Shown one piece after another: positions 49,932 to 62,329 of a DNA stretch of 64,000 bases. The position numbers were made by a program, and so were the translations under genes. Numbering within the stretch: the stretch's first letter is position 1; each line of letters starts with the position of its first letter. The notes beneath the pieces are model-generated. The model was not told the DNA's origin. It did no database searches and saw nothing but the letters and a program-made list of their open reading frames with translations. Origin of the DNA: Euonymus europaeus (lineage: Eukaryota; Streptophyta; Magnoliopsida; Celastrales; Celastraceae); assembly GCA_963580455.1 (NCBI GenBank), contig OY756969.1, positions 7,889,501 to 7,953,500 on the forward strand, in the 5' to 3' direction.

Positions 49932-52005
49932 AAATGCTATCAAATTTCCTTAAAAAGAAAAAACAACAACATCTCTCATAGGAAAAGCAATGCATGAATT
50001 GTCATTGAAAAACGCAGTCAGTGGTAATTAGGCAGATAACACCATTGACTTCATCAATTACAACCAAACAGCAGCCAACTCCAAAGAAGATAAACTGAAA
50101 AGGTACTTTCATGAACTTGTATCCAATGTGGACTAAATGGCTATACCAAACAAAATTACATTTTATCCTTCAAATTGGCAATCCAAAAATCTAATGGAAG
50201 AAACTTTCCTAACACAATTAATATAACTTTCAGTTTCATTACATTCCAAACTTAATATTTATAACTGAACTGCTTTTTCTTGTGGAGGGAATTTGGGTTA
50301 CTTGAGGATATAGAATAATTCCTACTCTTTTCCTTTCTCTTCTCGTGTTTCACAATTCCAAAGCTATAATCAATCTTTTTGACACAGCTTAGATTGGAAA
50401 TCTAATACTAAACAGGATCGACATGATGCTATTCTACCAGTGATATCATTAGCAGGCAACTCTAAACTCCAATTGATTTTTGATTGTTCAACGGGGATGT
50501 AAAGCATTCGAAGGAAATAAGTTATTGACCACAAGGATCAGCCCTTTACAAACAGGAAAGAGGTTTCTTCTTTTTCCTCGATCTCATCATCAACTTTTCC
50601 CTCTTCAACAAGAATTTGACAAAAATTCACAGAGCAAACACAAAAACCATCAACAAATTTAAAGTTGGAGCAACCAATTGACTCATTAGCAGAATAAAAT
50701 AACAATCAAAAGCAAGATGCAATTGGCAGTTATGTACAAATGGAAATAGCTATATAATGTAGATTGTGTTTCCTAATTCTGAATCGTACCTTGCTTCCGC
50801 CTAAAAAATCACTGCATCAGTCAATACTCCAAAGAAGTTATCTGGCAATCGCAGTTCGAGATCAATAAGAAAAGGGAGCAAAAACCTTCATTCATTTATG
50901 CAATTAATGGCAGCATGCATAATGCACAACACATCAGAATACCTCATTACCAAAAAACCTCTTTCAAGCGGCCTAGGAATGAAAAAATTAACTCGACCTC
51001 TCCGAAGATTGAAAATACCAGTTGTTTGCTCTTTGAGGCTCTACAATTCCAAGGAAGGCCATATTTAAGGCAGGTTCATAAAGTCTCCCATTTAAAATAA
51101 TCTCAGGGGATTAACTAAGAAATTGATGTATATGACCAGAAAAGGTATCACAGAGTGGACCGGCGGGTTTTAATAGACAACTGCATGCTTGCTATATGGC
51201 AGCGCTGTGCCAGGGAGGATGATAACGCTTACTTATGTCTTCAAGGGTATAAAAGAAATTTTAGATAAAATCTATTATGCAACTTAAGTAAAAAGCAAAA
51301 TCCTAAAAATGTGAAAGTAGTCAAAGTACTAATGAAAACATTTCTTTTCAACTGAATGAGCATTAAATATGTAATCCATGAAATTTCCAAATAACTTCAT
51401 GTGTATCATCAAATTCCTTTCGATAAAGAAAAAGAACAAGCTTATCTTCCATGACCCAAATAAATCAATTAGAATCTCAATGAAAGCATTGTCAACGAGT
51501 AAAAATCATACATTTCAACACATTTATCATACAGTAAAAGATAAAAGATACATATGGCTTCCAGATTTATGATGAACATACACTGAATGATGTATTCCAT
51601 GTGTTGGATCATTTACTGCTCAATTAATCACCATTTGAAAGTACAACTAAGTTCATGATTCTCAATCATGTATATATCTCAAGATTACAACAATAATTAG
51701 CAAGTTTCAAATTACTTTACCAATTTTTCCAATATATTGGAGCCTGTTTGCATGCACAAAGGCATAAACAAAGTCTTTGGCTACATCAAAATCCAAAAGC
51801 TTAAGCCAATGGGAGGTGAACCAAACTATGCACATCATTCCATATTTGCTTCATTTCAAGTCAACGAAAATTGTAAATACAAATATGGCTCGACAAGATC
51901 AAAAAATTCATACACTAGATAGTATAGCCTTTAGCACGTGCATTGTCTATTTTATGGTCATTATCTCCATCAAAACTAGGAAAGGAATTAATAATTTCGG
52001 ATCAA

Positions 52006-52027
52006 TAATATATATATATATATATTA
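52006..52027. repeat. AT dinucleotide microsatellite
   Basis: A run of about ten AT units. Confidence 0.85.
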
Positions 52028-53037
52028 TGCATATGAATGAGTCATTTTACAGTTAATGCCTCAGCCAACTTTTAGAAAACTATACAAAAATAAAATGTAC
52101 AGTAAACATTAAGCTTAGGCCAGGGATTCAACAAGAAACATCAATTTAAAGGCAAACCAAGTTAACTGTCTAAGAACTAAAAAGGTAATTTATTGTTGAA
52201 GAAGTGCTATTTCTTACCCATTCTTCTTATTCACCACTAATTTCCTTCTTACGTAGCTGTTTCGCTTCTGGTCATCTATGTCAACTATTCAGGTAGGGTA
52301 ATGCTGGAACCTAAAAAGAAAAAACAAATGCATTACAGCATTAGCAAAGCAAATCGGTGGAATAAGCTTTTATGTTATAGAGGCAAGGAAACTAACCAGA
52401 CATGAGAACCACCCAAAAAGTCAGGAAACAAGCCAAGTTTATGGTAAAGTGAAAGGGCTCAAGGGTATCCTTGCAAATTATGGGAATAGGGCACATAAAA
52501 AAATAGTGCACCCTGTCTGGAATATTATCAAGGGAGTTAATTGAACTCCCAATACCATCATCATTTTCTGCTCACAAAATTAATAGAGTGGAAAATCAGA
52601 ACAAACTGCATATAATACCAGCAGCAAAACAACAAAAGTAATAATAATAGTCAAGAAACTTCATTTCAATGATTCTAATGAGCTCCTTACCATAATTTTT
52701 TCTGGGATCCATCGCAATTGGCATCATCAATAATGAACGAAAGCTAGGATATAGAGAAGAATTGCTTCCTCTGGAATGAGAAATTGGGTAACCTAAACTT
52801 TGGGAACTTCATGAGGTTAAGCGTTGTTTCCTTGTATGCAATATTCATTCAAAACCACAACTAATTGAATTATCAGGTTGTAGGCTTGTAGCCAACAAGA
52901 TGAAGGTTTTCTTTATGTGCATAGCACATTTTGAATTTGATACTTGAAGACATTTGAATCTGTGAAGTTGATAACCAATCGAGCCAGTTACACAATGAAA
53001 GTTCTTCATTGTCATTCCTTCTCTTCTTTTTCCCCTT

Positions 53038-53069
53038 TTCTGCTCTCTGCTCTCTGCTCTCTGCTCTGA
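53038..53069. repeat. Heptamer microsatellite (TCTGCTC)n
   Basis: About four copies of TCTGCTC in a row. In minus-strand reading it produces a SRAESREQRAE-like chance peptide that should not be taken for a gene. Confidence 0.85.
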
Positions 53070-53460
53070 GCGAGAAAAGTCCGATGGAATTCAACCATTT
53101 GAGCTATTAAAGAATAAATAATTCAAACTGGAATAAGATCAAATAATCCCAGAGAAAATAGAAAGAAATTGATATAAATCAAAATAGAAAGAGGAAATCT
53201 AACATGATGGAGCAGAACATTGGACCGACGAGAGGCCTTGAAGTTCTTGTCTCAGCAGTGAGTCCATAGTGTCAACGATTTATGGTGAATCAGCCACTCA
53301 ATCTGGAATTTCAGACAGATAGTTTGAACGAAATTGGATTTGTTGAGTGCATATCAATGTGTTCGGCTAGGGATTTGGCCTAAGTTGCCAGACGGACGGA
53401 AGAAATATGCAACCGTAGGCAAATCGAATGCTAATCATTCAGCGGTTGTGCTCGGAGATG

Positions 53461-54548
53461 TCTTTTAGTGATCTATGCGATTTTATTTTTTATAAAATAT
53501 GTGAGATGGAGCGTTGATATTGATATAATTATGTTGGATAATTGATGAAAGAGTAAATGATTAAATATTTGGATAATGATATTATACTGAAAGATATATT
53601 TTGTTGACATGAGTGTATTAAAATATGTGTTATATTGATTTGATTATATTGTAAAATATGTTTTTATATAATAGAAGTGAGATTCAATTGATCAGGGGAA
53701 TTGATGCTTATGTTGTTGAATTTGCTCTAGTACTAGTTATCCCTACAAATTAGTGTACTAATCTACATAATACATGTAGCATATTGGATAGTGTGTCATC
53801 AGACATTTGCATCCAATATTAGCTCCATCAGCTCTGCATTTTCCTTTATTTTTTTGCGCCTTTATTTATTGCATTATGATTAGTACATTTGAGTTTTCTT
53901 CGCCTTCGTAATTACATTGAGTTATTCCATTATGAGTATTACATTGAGACCTTTTTAAATGCAACAAGTGTCATAAAAAAGACCTTTTTAAATGCAGTAA
54001 AATCTATGTTGCAGAACTATCTCTTTTTTACTTTCTGTATTGGGTGATAAAAACCTTGGATGTAGTCAATTATACGCTATAGAATCAGCTTAGTTTGCTT
54101 CTCGCGTTGACCTCTTTGAATGTTGTCAATTGTACATTGTTAAATTTCTGGAGTTTTTCTTTTCTTTTTTTGAGGGAACAGACACCTTCTTTTGCTCGAT
54201 TCAAAAGTGACTTTAGCTCGAGCAAAATGTATTTGAGCTCAAGCAAAATCATCACTGGATGCTTAAAACTTAATTCACTCACACCAAAAAAATGAGGAAA
54301 AAATAGGTGCATGGTGACATATATATATAAATGAGGAGAAAAAATATATATTTTTCATAAGGCGACAACCGCAAGAGTTACAAGAGTAGAAAGGAAAATG
54401 ATAGGTATCCCTAAAGCTTGCATCCATAAGAGTACATAATTTATGTTGCATTACACATCAGCATGCCACAGATTATTACATAGTAGTAAAGCTTGATTTT
54501 CAAGAAAGAAGCATTGAATCCTACCCAAAAACACTGGATTTCCCGCTT
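53461..54548. other. No recognised gene
   Basis: AT-rich sequence between the bromodomain upstream region and the MULE locus. Short open frames show no family features. Confidence 0.4.
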
Positions 54549-54652
54549 TTCTCTCTTCTTGTCTGAAATATGCATTGATTAGGGTTAAGTTCTACTCACT
54601 TCTCTTTCCTCTTGTCTAAAATATGCATTGATTAGGGTTAAGTTCTACTTAG
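54549..54652. repeat. Two-copy tandem duplication, unit about 52 bp
   Basis: Both copies contain ATATGCATTGATTAGGGTTA and then AGTTCTACT, with a CT-rich lead. Confidence 0.85.
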
Positions 54653-55380
54653 CTTCATATTGTGAGCTAGTAGTTATTGCTTCGTGATTTTGAGCATTCA
54701 ACTCGGCCAATATTGATGGAAGAATCTAGAGGAAAGACGATAACGTCGTCATCTTTTAGGTATGTAGATCCGGTGATGTGGATTTTTTATTTCATCCCTG
54801 ACTTGTTTTCAGATCGATGTAATCTGGTAGGTCTTATAGATGGTGTGGTTTTTCAAGTGATTAGTACATCGAAATTTTTTTCCCTATGAATTTGTGTGTT
54901 GTTATGGGGTTCGTTTGATATGGATATTGGATTTGGACTGTTGTAGACCGTTGTTATCTTTGGGTATGTAGTGATGTTTTATTAGGGATTTTTTTTTGTA
55001 TTGTATTAAATTTGGGGCAGGAGTTTAGTGGAGTGCAAACTATTGTAATTACATTGTATTAAATTATGTTTATTGTGGATTATATCAATGTCAACACTCT
55101 TAGTTGCATTTTCATATCATAGGAATCTACAATGTAATAATATAAAGCATTGTAATATATTTTTAGTTGCATTTCGTCACAACAAACATTTTTAGCATAA
55201 CGATTTTGATTACAATGTGAACAGTTTTACATATATTGTTGTGATATATGAATATACAATGTAAAAACAGTGTCAGTTAAGTAATATCTTTATAACTGAA
55301 TTTTCTCACACAATACTGGAGTTTTTAAGCTTCTTGTAATGATTTTTTTTTAATTTTGTTGCAGTGGGACAATTCTCAAT
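54653..55380 (+). other. Leader or intron of the MULE transposase
   Basis: The sequence ends with a TTTTTTTTAATTTTGTTGCAG acceptor (about 55345-55364) just before the transposase frame. It contains several ACATTGTA-type octamers. A short open frame at 54677-54889 has no known family match. Confidence 0.4.
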
Positions 55381-56463
55381 ATGGTAGAGTCTGTTGAAAG
55401 TGTATATAAGGTCGTTGAACCATTTGGGACAGATGTACCGACCCTAGGGATGTTGTTTGATTATGTGGATGATATGTTTAATTTTTATCGAGATTATAGA
55501 ATTACAAATGGTTTATCTATGAAGAAGAGGTCTATATCAAAGAGTGCAAATGAGATTCATAAATATTTGAATTTTAGCTGTGGAAGATCAGATAAATTTT
55601 AGTCATTTGAAAATAACAGTTAACCATTGTGCTCATTCTAAGAACGAATGCAAGGCTAGATTGGCAGCTGATGTGAAATGGGAGATTACAATGTTTGTTG
55701 ATGACCATAATCACATTTTGAGTCCCACTCAATCAAGATACTTCAGATGCAATAGGGAGATAAACCCTCATGTTAAGAAGCAATTGGAAATCAATGACAT
55801 TGCAGGGATTAGGCCAAACAAAAACCATAATGCATTTGTTATTGAAGCAGGTGGGCATGATGAGTTGCCATTTCTGGAGAGAGATACTTGTAATGTCATT
55901 TCTAGAGCGAGGGAATTCATCTTAGTGTTGGTGACGCCGATGCGATGCAAAGTTATTTCCTAAGAAGACACTCTAATAATGATGGCTTCTTCTCATTGAT
56001 TGATTGGGATGATGAGGGGCGGTTGAGAAACGTGTTCTGGGCTGATCCACGCAGTAGGGCAGCATATCAAGAGTTTGGTGATGTTGTTACATTCGATACA
56101 ACATATCTAACTAACAAATATGACATGTCATTTGCTCCGTTTGTTGGTGTTAACCACCATGGTCATTCAATTATGCTTGGATTTGGTCTGATATCGAGTG
56201 AGGAAACAAAGACTTTTGTTTGGTTATTTAGTACCTGGCTAGTTGGTATGGGCGGGGTTCCTTCTCATGGTATTATTACTGGCCAAGACAAAGTAATGAA
56301 GAATGCTATCGAGATTGTTTTCCCAAACACTAGACATAGATGGTGTTTGTGGCATATAATGGAGAAGGTGCCTGAGAAATTGGGGTCTCACACAGAGTAT
56401 GAATCCATAACCAAGTTGTTTGGTGCTCCAGTATATGATTCACAAAGCATAGATGATTTCGAA
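55381..56463 (+). pseudogene. FAR1/MULE-type transposase fragment
   Basis: The ATG at 55381 opens a frame with PFGTDVPTLGMLFDYVDDMF and NFYRDYRITNGLSMKKRS, like the FAR1 DNA-binding domain start. After a frame change near 55590 it continues with HCAHSKNECKARLAADVKWE, VDDHNHIL and a segment down to 55920. After a second change it shows the MULE transposase core from 55945: GRLRNVFWADPRSRAAYQEF, VVTFDTTYLTNKYDMSFAPF (first DDE aspartate in FDTTY), GFGLISSEETKTFVWLF, GIITGQDKVMKNAI (second Asp) and HRWCLWHIMEKVPEKLG. The exon ends at GTAATT (56464). The rest (third catalytic residue and SWIM finger) is missing; intron-like sequence and then a LINE fragment follow. It could be a decayed host FAR1-related gene, but the Ulp1 ORF opposite it favours a transposon. 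Confidence 0.85.
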
Positions 56464-56689
56464 GGTAATTGCATTGTATTTGATGTTCATTTACATTGTC
56501 TTTGTAATTTTCACAGTGCATTATTACATTGTATGTTTTGTAATTTACATTGTGTTATACCAAAAATGTTACACTATCATGTTGTATGACATTTCCATTC
56601 CATTATCTGATTATATAAAACCATTAACACATTATACCATTATACGATTGTATGTTTCTTGTAATATTTTTTATTTTTATTTTTGCAGA
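56464..56689 (+). other. Intron-like sequence of the transposase, rich in ACATTGTA motifs
   Basis: Begins with a GTAATT donor and ends with TTATTTTTATTTTTGCAG, an acceptor-like tract at 56689. ACATTGT or its close forms occur at least four times. Confidence 0.55.
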
Positions 56690-57734
56690 ATCTCCCTCAA
56701 TATCAATGTTATCTATATCCAACTTAAGCGCCAGATTTAAACCACCCCTAGACACCAAAGCTTCAATAACTCGGGGCATTGGGCAGCCAAGAACAGGAAA
56801 CGCAGCCACCGCCACCAAATTACCCTCATCATCACGAACCGCAACACCAAACCGGCTCTGGAATAATCCAAATCAAGAGCTCCATCCACATTTACTTTGA
56901 TCCTGCCCCTAGCGGGAGCCACCCAGTTGACTGAACTAGCAACAACTGGCCTTGCGACTCCCCTAACATCACCATCCCCAACAGTACCGATATCTGCACT
57001 TATCAGCCTAGCATCCTCATATTGCTTGCTTAACTCTTCACCTGCTGAGTGAACATCACTAGCCAACACTCTCTCTTCTCGAAACAACAAACTATTCTGA
57101 GCCAACCATAAGCTCCATGCTATAAGCCCCCAAGCAATCTGAAATTTTTCAGTGGCAGATGTAAGCACATCACAACACCAATCCCTAAAAAATTGGCCTC
57201 CCGTAGGCTGCCATATATTGACAATTCCAGCCGCTTCCCAAGCGTGCATCGCAAATGGAAATTCTGCAATAAGATATTCCAAGGTCTCAGGATAATCGCC
57301 ACACCTGCTGTAAACTGGAGACTTAATAGAGCCGCTGCTGTGGGCAACCCATTGTGACAGGCTCTCCACAAAAACATCTTCACTTTGGGAGGGATTTTGC
57401 ATTTCCATAGAGAATTCCACCAAGAAACACTTTCAGCACTTGAAGATGCAGTACTCATAGAAGAATTATTTAACACATGATTCAAAGCCACTTGATATCC
57501 GGACTTAACTATATGTAAGCCATTGGGAGAAAAATGCCACACCTGTCGATCACTAATATTAGCTATAGGAAGTGGAATTTGCACAATAGCCTCCACATCA
57601 CACCCCACAAAATTATCCGCAATTAAATTTTTATCCCAACAACACCCTCTTATTAGAGAGGCAACACTGACTGAGTCCCCCAACTTGGGTGGCGAGCACA
57701 CTTTGAAAGAGAAAGGTCTTGGGATCCACCTATC
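56690..57734 (-). mobile_element. LINE (non-LTR retrotransposon) 3' fragment: zf-RVT and RNase H
   Basis: On the minus strand, DRWIPRPFSFKVCSPPKLGD starts at 57734. DVEAIVQIPLP, WHFSPNGLHIVKSGYQVALN and SLWKCKIPPKVKMFLWRACH follow, the zinc-binding reverse transcriptase tail domain of plant L1-type elements. A frameshift near 57300 leads into FAMHAWEAAGIVNIWQPTGG and WGLIAWSLWLAQNSLLFREE. RNase H follows: KVNVDGALDLDYSRAG, then in another frame a PMPRVIEALVSRGGLNLALK block and IDIEGDS. It lacks endonuclease and polymerase and stops at the acceptor-like site of the transposase intron. There is no long poly(A) tail, only an AAAAATAAAAATAAAAAA tract. Confidence 0.85.
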
Positions 57735-58065
57735 CTTCATGATGTACATGCAGATAAAGCCACAATCAACCCTGAGAATGCATTATAAATTATCATCATA
57801 AACAAGTCAATGTAACATATATTGAATGTAATAAGCATAGTAAAAAACTTACGATGTATCTCCTTGTTGTGGGGCATCCCATACAGTGATGAGTTTTGGT
57901 TTTGTGTACTAGGTAAGGTTAGTAATATCACAAATGCTTTTATAGTAATCCACCTGTGAAAATTATAAATAAAAGTGTCAGGTTCTATTGGTCAAATGGA
58001 CATATTCATACTTTTGAAGGTCAAAAAATAATTACCACCGATTTGACATCTTTTTGGTAGGGGTC

Positions 58066-60276
58066 TGTAACGCTCCGACCCATGGCACTCAATTTTGCAA
58101 GTCCACAAGCCAGAACGCTACCCCTTTAAGCTTTAATACTTGCCACATTATTTATCGTATACAATTTATACAACCCTAAGTTAGTTAATACGCTATTTAA
58201 ACATCAATAAATCAACCACATAGTAATAACACTATTAATGAGTCATCTAACATCCATGATTATTTTGATATCAACGTCATACTTTAATCAAGTCTACCTA
58301 AAACCTAAAATCCAATAATTTGAATTAGCTAAAACTCGCGATACAGTAAATTAAATAAGACTGCCTCCGTCACAAGAGCATCATCACCAAGGATCTGCAG
58401 CGATACCATCAACTGCTAAGTCAGTATAATCATCAACATTATCATAACCTGCATCATTAAACATAGTGAGCCAAGGCCCAACAAGTAATACTTATGCATA
58501 AATGCATGTGAACGTCATCAATAGAAAACAGTCAGCTAGGTAAATCATTTTTTCAATACACAGGCCCTTAACCTAGGTAAACTACTACAGAGCAACCGGT
58601 CATGATTTTTCTTTAATTAAGTGTCCCACCAAAGAACACTTTCTAGTCAACATACATTTTTGTTTTCAGTATACCCTCCCTGTAGCAGTGTACCTGATTC
58701 GTTAAAATATTTTTCCCTTAATATGCATTTCATGTATGCCATGGTATGCTATACTTCACACATTGCAACTATTAAATGTTACCTCTCCATATCAACACAT
58801 GATAGTTCACAGTTAACTCATCATCACCAGTTCAGTCTCATATAACATCACAATCCATATAGATAGCACATCCTCATAAATTCAGTCTCATATGAGTATA
58901 AATTATTACAGAAAATATTATATCGATAACACATTTCCAAATCAAATTCAATTCCATGAACATTCAACCATACATATTACCTATATACATATCACCACAT
59001 GGCGGTTCATAATTCATCGATGCTCAAACATCACAATCAATTCAATCTTAGATAACCAACATATTCAATACAGATAATATTATAACAATAATAGTTTCAA
59101 CAAAATAACTCAATCATACTAACATATCTATATATATATACGCACACAAAACATGAATTATAGAATTAACAATTCATTGAACATTCAATTCCATGACACA
59201 GGTGAGTATTACTTACCATTGTGAGCTTCTGTAAATTCCAATATTCTCACTATAATAATTTATTCCTGCAACCCAATAATACCCATATTTATTAATATCT
59301 ATTTATTAAATTAACTTAAATAATTTAGGTCAAATCTGGTCAAACAACCCGGTCAACTAACCATAGTCAACCGGGTCTCTTTGCCCGATCACCAGCAATG
59401 TGGGTTCCCATATACCCATCTTACCCAAAACATGGTTCGTTTTCAATACGGCAGCGGTGGCGTTCACCACCAACTTGGGTGGATAAAGAGCAGTCCGATG
59501 AGTCCATCGATGTAAACGACTACCTAATTAGCGGACGAACCAGAATCGTCATGCCAAAGTTGCTATCACTATGGCTTCCACCCTTTCTGTTGGCGGTCCT
59601 CCAAGCCTCCTTTCGATCCAAAAATGGCACCACTGAACTCTCCTCACCGTGACCTTCCCCTAGACACCTTTTCCGTCGTCAAACGTCGTCGGCATCACCC
59701 CGCGTCGTTTCCATCACCGCGAGGTCTTCCTGTCCGTTGATTGCCTTCCAGCCCTCCATTAGATTCAAAAGTGGTGTCTTCTATCTCCTCTCCTCGTGCT
59801 ATTCAATCTGACAACAGAATCAACGCCAATGTGGCGGGGATCGCCAAGGCCCTTTCCATCACCACCGCCCCATTAGGCACTGCATCCTATGGTTCTTAGG
59901 GTTTCATCAGGTTCCATGCCAATTCCATGATTTTTATATAATTAAATCCTTCAATTAGTCTTTTACCGTTATACCCTTGCCCTTTCAACTCAATTATGCT
60001 AAATACTTGTATTTATTTACAGTTTTGCCATTATGCTATTTATTATTGCATTTTTCGTATTTAGCTACCGAAATTCATAACAAATTCATTTCAACCCCAA
60101 TTTGAATTATCCTCGCTCTCATAAATTTTTATTCTCCTTGTAGAATTTATTAAAAATACTTTGACTCTATTTCAGTTTCCTATAACTTGGTTCTAATTTT
60201 TGTCCTAATTTTCTTGTAAAATGTGTCAATTTAAATCTCTTGAAATTTTCAATGTAATTTAGGTCGGGGTGTTACA
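58066..60276 (-). mobile_element. Solo LTR 3 inside the Ulp1-like gene
   Basis: A 2211-bp segment with ends TGTAACGCTCCGACC and GGTCGGGGTGTTACA, flanked by identical GGGTC copies (58061-58065 and 60277-60281). The Ulp1-like exon runs on across it. Compared with solo LTR 2 (34483-36370) it is in the opposite orientation: its minus strand has GGCTCACTATGTTTAATGAT near 58470 where solo LTR 2 has AGCTCACTATGTTCCGTGAG. A GGGCCCTTAACCTAGGTAAA stretch near 58561 pairs with the inverse one near 35810. There is no gag or pol. Confidence 0.85.
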
Positions 60277-61366
60277 GGGTCTTTGTTCTTCTTGATTCTT
60301 GGGATGATGAAATTAGAGTGCAACAATTGTTCCTCCTCAGCATCAAGTACCACTATCATCCAATGGATGGTAGAACCATGGTTTCCATCGGACAAAATTG
60401 GGAAAATTGCATACCTAAACTTTCCAATACCCTTTTGTATCTTGTTTGTCATTAATTTTTCAACCAAATCAGGTCGATTCATTTGTAGTAGAGGCATGCA
60501 TGAACTTGTGGCTACAAAGGTCTTGGAATTTTGAGAATTTTGAATGATGTCTGGATTAACATCCCCCTGTATTTTGGTCAAGTACTCAGAGAATGCATTT
60601 ATGAGCTGTAACAAATACAATATTATGTCACTTTTTAACCGTCACAGGTATTAATTTAGTTAACATCTAATGAATACACACTTACATTGGTGGAAACCAT
60701 TTCACAGTTAACTAGGGAGACAATGTCAGTCCACATCAAGTAGTCTTCTCTAAGCCAAACCATGATGATGGCTGTTAGTAGAGACAATGTGATAATATAT
60801 GCCAACATAATGTAAATGATGGAAGGATAATTAAAATTTGAATAAAATGTCAGTAATTATTTATCACATTGTAATATTTTTGAAGGACCAATGTAAAACA
60901 CAATAACATAATTTAATTGTTGTTGGCCCATGTAATCATCCAGTCTAACAACTACGTTCATAACTTAGTACTTATACTTAACATTGTATTAAGGTCTGAT
61001 AGTTTAACTACAGTCAATATTTTAAGTTGTGTGCAATGGATTTAAAAAAGAAAAACAGTGTATTTACGAATGATATGAAACAGAAGCAAAGTAAATTGTG
61101 TTCTTACTTGTTTTTTTCCCTGTTTTGCAATCTCTAAAAGTGTGTTCTTCACCTCCGGGGTTAGGTACTTGTAAGTGCATGATTTTGTTTGGATTGTTAA
61201 TGGTTTCCAACTTGCTTCTGGGGTCTCGTAGGCCTCAATGTTACAAACTTTAAATTCCCCTCCATTTATTTTCTTCTTACCCATTCGTTGCTGCTTATAT
61301 TTCCTTGCATTCTCATACTTTAAATCTGAATCGACCTTTTGTGCCTAGGTTTTATTTTTTACCCTC

Positions 61367-61693
61367 CTAATCAATGAAGGGGTAATCTCCTTGTTGGTGA
61401 TGGTTTAGCAAGAGGTGGGGTGAATGAAGTTGTATTGACCACAGCTTCATTAGTTGTGTCGTGTCCTCATGCATGGCAGGGTCATGGGTTGGTTCTTCAG
61501 TTAAGATTGGAGGAGGTAAAATAGTGTTATTACTCTGAAACAACGCCATGATGTCCATAGTTTTAGACTTCAGATTGTGTAGTTCATCAGTGATGCTCTT
61601 GTTCTCTTTCTCAGTTTCCAATTCCGCACCATTCAGAGTTTGCAACTCCAATTTGAGGACCGATATGTCCTGACTCATATCTTTCAACTCCAA
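61367..61693 (-). pseudogene. Coiled-coil segment of the Ulp1-like ORF
   Basis: A 108-codon minus-strand stretch begins MELKDMSQDISVLKLELQTL with leucine-rich heptads, followed by a Pro/Thr-rich part (NTILPPPILTEEPTHDP). Just upstream in the same direction are further heptad-like pieces (ALLKINALEQERDVTNEKIE near 61800-61740) with stops between. Coiled coils between the N-terminal domain and the protease are usual in these MULE-borne ORFs. Confidence 0.55.
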
Positions 61694-62329
61694 TTGAAGT
61701 TTCTCCTTCTATTTTGATTGTACTTCAACCTCGATCTACAATTGTTCAATCTTTTCGTTTGTTACGTCCCTCTCCTGTTCCAAGGCATTGATTTTCAACA
61801 ATGCATCATGCAAGGCGGTATCGATCATCTCTGTATTTTTCATGCACCACATTAGTAGGTGTTGAACCAACTGGACTTCATGCAGGTCACCAACTGGACT
61901 GTTGTACTATAGTGATTGAGTTTCCTACTTATCATGCGACGTCGAATGTTGAGTTCCATCTGTCTCATGCACACTTTCAACTTAAGTGATGCTGGGTGTT
62001 TTTTCATCATTCTCGGAGTCTGAAAATGCATGTTGGTTATCCAGCAGTTTAGCCTCATTCTCCATCATCACCAACTGTTCTTCAATTACATTGGCAGACC
62101 GAAAAATGTCAAAAAATGTCATATCAGTTGAATGCAATATTAACTAATACATTGTATTACATCATTATAGTATGGAACAATGTAATAAACTATCTCAGAC
62201 AATGGGAATCACCATGAATACAGTGTAAAAGTGTATTTCCATGTAAGATTGTTCTCAAGATAAAGTGTAAAAATATGAGAATACAACATATCAAACAAAT
62301 AAATTATAGTGCACTTGTTTGAAAAAAAT

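Larger units (their letters stand above)
49932..53460 (-). other. Upstream or 5'-intron region of the bromodomain gene; no coding gene seen
   Basis: No coding family is recognised in 3.5 kb. Most of it has none of the transposon hallmarks seen elsewhere in the window. It may be a long 5' untranslated intron, with the transcription start near 53.3-53.46 kb, where GC content rises. This is an inference only. Confidence 0.3.
57735..62100 (-). pseudogene. MULE-associated Ulp1-like cysteine protease (C48) pseudogene
   Basis: A multi-exon minus-strand ORF. Exons supported by splice signals: a coiled-coil part at about 62090-61367 (broken by stops), 61284-61108 (MGKKKINGGEFKVC..., GTAAG donor), 60771-60686 (VWLREDYLMWTDIVSLVNCE), 60605-60282 continued at 58060-58036 across an inserted solo LTR, 57953-57853, and a last exon from 57771. 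The Ulp1 catalytic signature is readable in order: His in STIHWMIVVLD (60365-60363), Asp of VLD (60344-60342), Gln pair in DAPQQGD (57869-57864) and Cys in VDCGF (within 57767-57759). The Ser before it is split across a GTAAGT intron. Ulp1 proteases cut SUMO-like proteins; MULE-borne versions are known in plants but their role is not established. It is dead here: stops (for example in the 57.9-kb exon), a frame mismatch, a 2.2-kb LTR insertion and loss of the C-terminus at the LINE junction. Confidence 0.75.

Noticed and set aside
52873..53094. 73-codon minus-strand ORF rich in Glu and Arg
   Set aside because: The charged part is translation of the TCTGCTC heptamer microsatellite; no conserved protein is seen.
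57737..57931. 64-codon minus-strand ORF (MILLTLPSTQNQN)
   Set aside because: It is an alternative frame of the Ulp1-like exon. The frame ending in DAPQQGD joins across a GTAAGT intron to the VDCG catalytic motif, which is far more convincing.
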